This document shows, piece by piece, positions 5,846 through 7,842 of a DNA stretch of 7,842 nt. A program made the position numbers and the translations under genes. Below the pieces are notes generated by a model, which did no database searches, was not told where the DNA came from, and worked only from the letters and a program-made list of their open reading frames with translations. Source of the stretch: Pseudomonadota bacterium (GTDB lineage: Bacteria > Pseudomonadota > Alphaproteobacteria > Rhizobiales > Hyphomicrobiaceae); the NCBI GenBank assembly GCA_023410905.1, contig JAEYPL010000269.1:1-7842 (forward strand). Direction: 5' to 3'. Each line of letters begins with the position of its first letter. Positions within the stretch are counted from its first letter, which is position 1.

Positions 5846-5992
5846 CCCTTGAATGTGCTAGATCGAAGATCGCTCAACGGTCGGGTTTTGTTCGACTTTT
5901 GCGCCGCAGCATCGGTTTGTGCCATAGGTGATGATGGCTAAACGAGGGCCGCGGACAGAGCGCCTGCCGCGGGCGAGGGCCGGGAGGAGACG

Positions 5993-6751
5993 ATGGCACC
6001 AATCAACGCTGCCGAGCGCAAGACCCTGATCCTGACCGGGGCATCGCGCGGCATCGGCCACGCGACGGTGAAGCGCTTCGCGTCGGCCGGTTGGCGCGTC
6101 ATCACCTGCTCGCGTCACTCATTTCCGGAAAACTGCCCCTGGGAAATGGGGCCTGAAGATCACATCCAGGTCGATCTCGCCGATCCCGAGGATACGGCGC
6201 GGGCGATCGCCGAGATGCGGCGGCGCCTTGCGGATCAGCGCGGGCATCTGAACGCGCTCGTCAATAACGCCGGCATCAGCCCCAAGGGCGCGGCTGGTGC
6301 GCGCCTCGGTACGCTCGAGACGCCGCTCGAAGATTGGCAGCGCGTGTTTCAAGTGAACTTCTTTGCGCCGGTGCTGCTTGCGCGCGGACTTCTTGCGGAG
6401 CTCGAGCGCGCGAAGGGCGCTGTCGTCAATGTGACGTCGATCGCGGGAAGCCGTGTGCATCCGTTTGCAGGCGCGGCCTATGCGACGTCGAAGTCGGCGC
6501 TCGCGGGGCTTACGCGTGAGATGGCGACGGACTTCGGTGCCCGCGGTGTGCGTGTGAATGCGATCTCGCCGGGAGAGATCGATACGTCGATCCTGTCGCC
6601 CGGCACCGAGCGCATCGTCAACGAGCAGATTCCGATGCGTCGTCTGGGCGAGCCCGAGGAAGTCGCGAAGGCGATCTATTTCCTCTGCACGGATCAGTCG
6701 AGCTACGTGAACGGCGCCGAGCTGCACATCAACGGCGGGCAGCATGTTTAG
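5993..6751 (+). CDS. Short-chain dehydrogenase/reductase (classical SDR)
   Basis: This 252-residue protein is a complete classical SDR with a Rossmann fold. It has the cofactor motif TGASRGIG (15-22), NNAG (91-94), the catalytic tetrad Asn122, Ser149, Tyr163 and Lys167 (Y-A-T-S-K), the NAISPGEIDT segment after the active site, and a C-terminal INGGQHV. It should catalyse NAD(P)-dependent oxidation of an alcohol or reduction of a carbonyl in the cytoplasm. Basic residues R19 in the glycine motif and R41 after the second strand favour NADP(H). The substrate cannot be told from sequence: FabG-like 3-oxoacyl reductases, sugar or steroid dehydrogenases all share these features. A region after strand two (42-56, rich in Pro, Trp and charged residues) is less typical. 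The ATG has GGAGG at 5983-5987 with a 5-base spacer. The gene stands alone on its strand and converges with the aldehyde dehydrogenase gene. Confidence 0.93.
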   Translation: MAPINAAERKTLILTGASRGIGHATVKRFASAGWRVITCSRHSFPENCPWEMGPEDHIQVDLADPEDTARAIAEMRRRLADQRGHLNALVNNAGISPKGAAGARLGTLETPLEDWQRVFQVNFFAPVLLARGLLAELERAKGAVVNVTSIAGSRVHPFAGAAYATSKSALAGLTREMATDFGARGVRVNAISPGEIDTSILSPGTERIVNEQIPMRRLGEPEEVAKAIYFLCTDQSSYVNGAELHINGGQHV

Positions 6752-6837
6752 TTAGTGCCGCGGCCTGCTGGGAAGAGGTGCTCGCAACCTTCTCGCTGTG
6801 CTATGCCCGCGGCCGCCATGCAGACAGGTCGCGTGTT

Positions 6838-6895
6838 GGGGCACCGTACTTCCCCTTCTCCCCGCGAGGGTGGGGAGAGGGGACAAGTGCACCCC
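6838..6895. repeat. REP-like GC-rich intergenic palindrome
   Basis: The core is CCCCTTCTCCCC (6852-6863) paired with GGGGAGAGGGG (6872-6882), with one bulged base and the loop GCGAGGGT. Imperfect outer pairing continues through ACTT/AAGT to GGGG (6838-6841) with CCCC (6892-6895). It lies between the converging SDR and aldehyde dehydrogenase genes. Palindromes of this CCCCTTCTCCCC type recur between genes in many alphaproteobacterial genomes, as I recall. It could terminate or stabilise both transcripts, although it lacks a T-tract on either side. The rest of 6752-6923 shows nothing else. Confidence 0.6.
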
Positions 6896-6923
6896 TTCCC
6901 AGCAGCCCGCGGTAAAACAAGAA

Positions 6924-7842
6924 TCAAGGCGTCATGAGGTTCACGGTCACGTTCTTCTTGACCGTGAAGCTGTCGAGCATGCCTTCGAGCGAGAACTCGC
7001 GACCAATGCCGCTCTGCTTGACGCCGCCGTAGGAATGACCGGGTGACTGGCCGAGACCCTGGTTGATCTGCACCCATCCGGCTTCGATCGCGTGAGCGGT
7101 GCGGAGAGCGCGACCGATGTCCTTGGTCCACACGTAGCCGGCGAGACCATAGTGCGTCTGGTTGGCCATGCGGATGGCTTCCTGCTCGTCCGTCCATTTG
7201 ATGGCGACGAGCACGGGGCCGAAGATCTCTTCCTTGGCGAGACGCCAATCGTTGGCGTCGTGCTCGAAGAGCGTCGGCATGGCGAAGAAGCCCTCTGAAA
7301 GCGGGCCTTCCTTCGGCGGCAGACCACCGAAGCGCAGTGTCGCGCCGGGCTGCTTGAGGCCATCCTCTACGTAGCCGCAGACCTTGCGGAACTGCTTCTC
7401 GTTGATGATCGCGCCCATGTCGGTGTCTTCGTCGAGCGGATTGCCGATCTTGAGCTTCGACGTCTTCGCGGCGAGCTTGTTGAGGAAATCGTCGAAGATG
7501 TCGGCGTGCAGGAAGAGGCGCGAACCAGCCGTGCAGGACTGACTCTGACGCGTGAAGCGCATGGCCGCGATGATGCCGTCGACAACCCAGTCCTCATTCG
7601 CGTCCGGAAAGACGATCGACGGGCTCTTGCCACCGAGTTCGAGCGAGACGGGCACAATGCGCTCGGACGCCGCCTTCATGACGAGCTTGCCGACTTCCGT
7701 CGAGCCCGTGAAGGAGAGCTTGCGCACGCCGGGATGTGCCGACAGTGCAGCACCCACCTCGGGGCCATAGCCGGTGATGACGTTGAGCACGCCCTTCGGC
7801 AGGAATTCCTGGCAGATGCGCGTCACCCAGAGAATGCCGAGC
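6924..7842 (-). CDS. Aldehyde dehydrogenase, NAD(P)+-dependent (partial, N-terminus off the right edge)
   Basis: The frame is open from the right edge (...LGILWVTRICQEFLPKGVLNVITG) to a TGA at 6926-6924, giving about 305 residues. This corresponds to the C-terminal three fifths of a typical protein of about 480-500 residues. Visible family features are the cofactor-domain motif LSFTGSTEVGK, the catalytic-base motif SLELGGKSP (Glu codon 7640-7638) and the nucleophile motif QSQSCTAGSR (Cys codon 7535-7533). The KEEIFGPVL motif and the C-terminal VQINQG...YGGVKQSGIGRE segment follow, so both catalytic residues are present. It should oxidise an aldehyde to the acid in the cytoplasm. The substrate is not determinable; the pattern is of the general ALDH superfamily group that includes betaine aldehyde and aromatic aldehyde dehydrogenases. 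GTG or ATG codons inside the frame near the edge are not the true start, because homologous sequence continues to the edge. It converges with the SDR gene. Confidence 0.93.
   Translation of the reverse strand, partial: LGILWVTRICQEFLPKGVLNVITGYGPEVGAALSAHPGVRKLSFTGSTEVGKLVMKAASERIVPVSLELGGKSPSIVFPDANEDWVVDGIIAAMRFTRQSQSCTAGSRLFLHADIFDDFLNKLAAKTSKLKIGNPLDEDTDMGAIINEKQFRKVCGYVEDGLKQPGATLRFGGLPPKEGPLSEGFFAMPTLFEHDANDWRLAKEEIFGPVLVAIKWTDEQEAIRMANQTHYGLAGYVWTKDIGRALRTAHAIEAGWVQINQGLGQSPGHSYGGVKQSGIGREFSLEGMLDSFTVKKNVTVNLMTP

Noticed and set aside
5862..5872. GATCGAAGATC near-palindrome upstream of the SDR gene as an operator
   Set aside because: Only 4-base arms; such a short repeat is expected by chance and there is no second copy.
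6119..6745. Open frame of 208 codons on the minus strand
   Set aside because: It is antisense to the SDR gene, which has all catalytic and cofactor motifs in place.

Overview
The window looks like a GC-rich chromosomal segment from an alphaproteobacterium, most likely of the order Hyphomicrobiales. The reasons are the overall base composition and codon use, a DUF1467 membrane protein (a family I know essentially only from Alphaproteobacteria), and TadG-type proteins with a von Willebrand factor A (VWA) domain. No tRNA, rRNA, CRISPR array, transposase or integrase gene was seen.

Layout from left to right. (1) Bases 1-1207, minus strand: the 5' 402 codons of a tetratricopeptide-repeat protein of the TTC38/StaR-like family, running off the left edge. 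(2) Bases 1208-4737, plus strand: two tandem paralogous genes, each encoding an N-terminal TadG-like membrane anchor followed by an extracytoplasmic VWA domain with a MIDAS metal site. Each gene has its own AT-rich upstream region and its own strong intrinsic terminator, so they look like two separate single-gene units. No other tad/cpa pilus gene is present. (3) Bases 4730-5143, minus strand: a secreted thioredoxin-fold protein with a CPMC active site, converging on the second TadG-like gene and sharing its terminator region. (4) Bases 5297-5572, plus strand: the small DUF1467 protein with two membrane segments. (5) Bases about 5573-5992: no credible protein gene. Here the minus strand carries a strong intrinsic terminator preceded by about 200 bases rich in hairpins, which I interpret as a candidate structured non-coding RNA. 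(6) Bases 5993-6751, plus strand: a classical short-chain dehydrogenase/reductase. (7) Bases 6838-6895: a REP-like GC-rich palindrome between converging genes. (8) Bases 6924-7842, minus strand: the C-terminal part of an aldehyde dehydrogenase that runs off the right edge.

The genes do not form one operon: strand switches and terminators divide the window into short units. The most coherent theme is the cell envelope. There are two cysteine-containing, surface- or periplasm-facing VWA proteins and a secreted thioredoxin-like protein next to them. The two oxidoreductases at the right end (SDR and aldehyde dehydrogenase) could act on related alcohol/aldehyde substrates, but they converge and nothing in the sequence ties them together. 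The parts most worth a second look are the candidate RNA at about 5594-5811, the paralogous TadG-VWA pair with its paired extra cysteines, and the helically phased short repeats upstream of both TadG-like genes.
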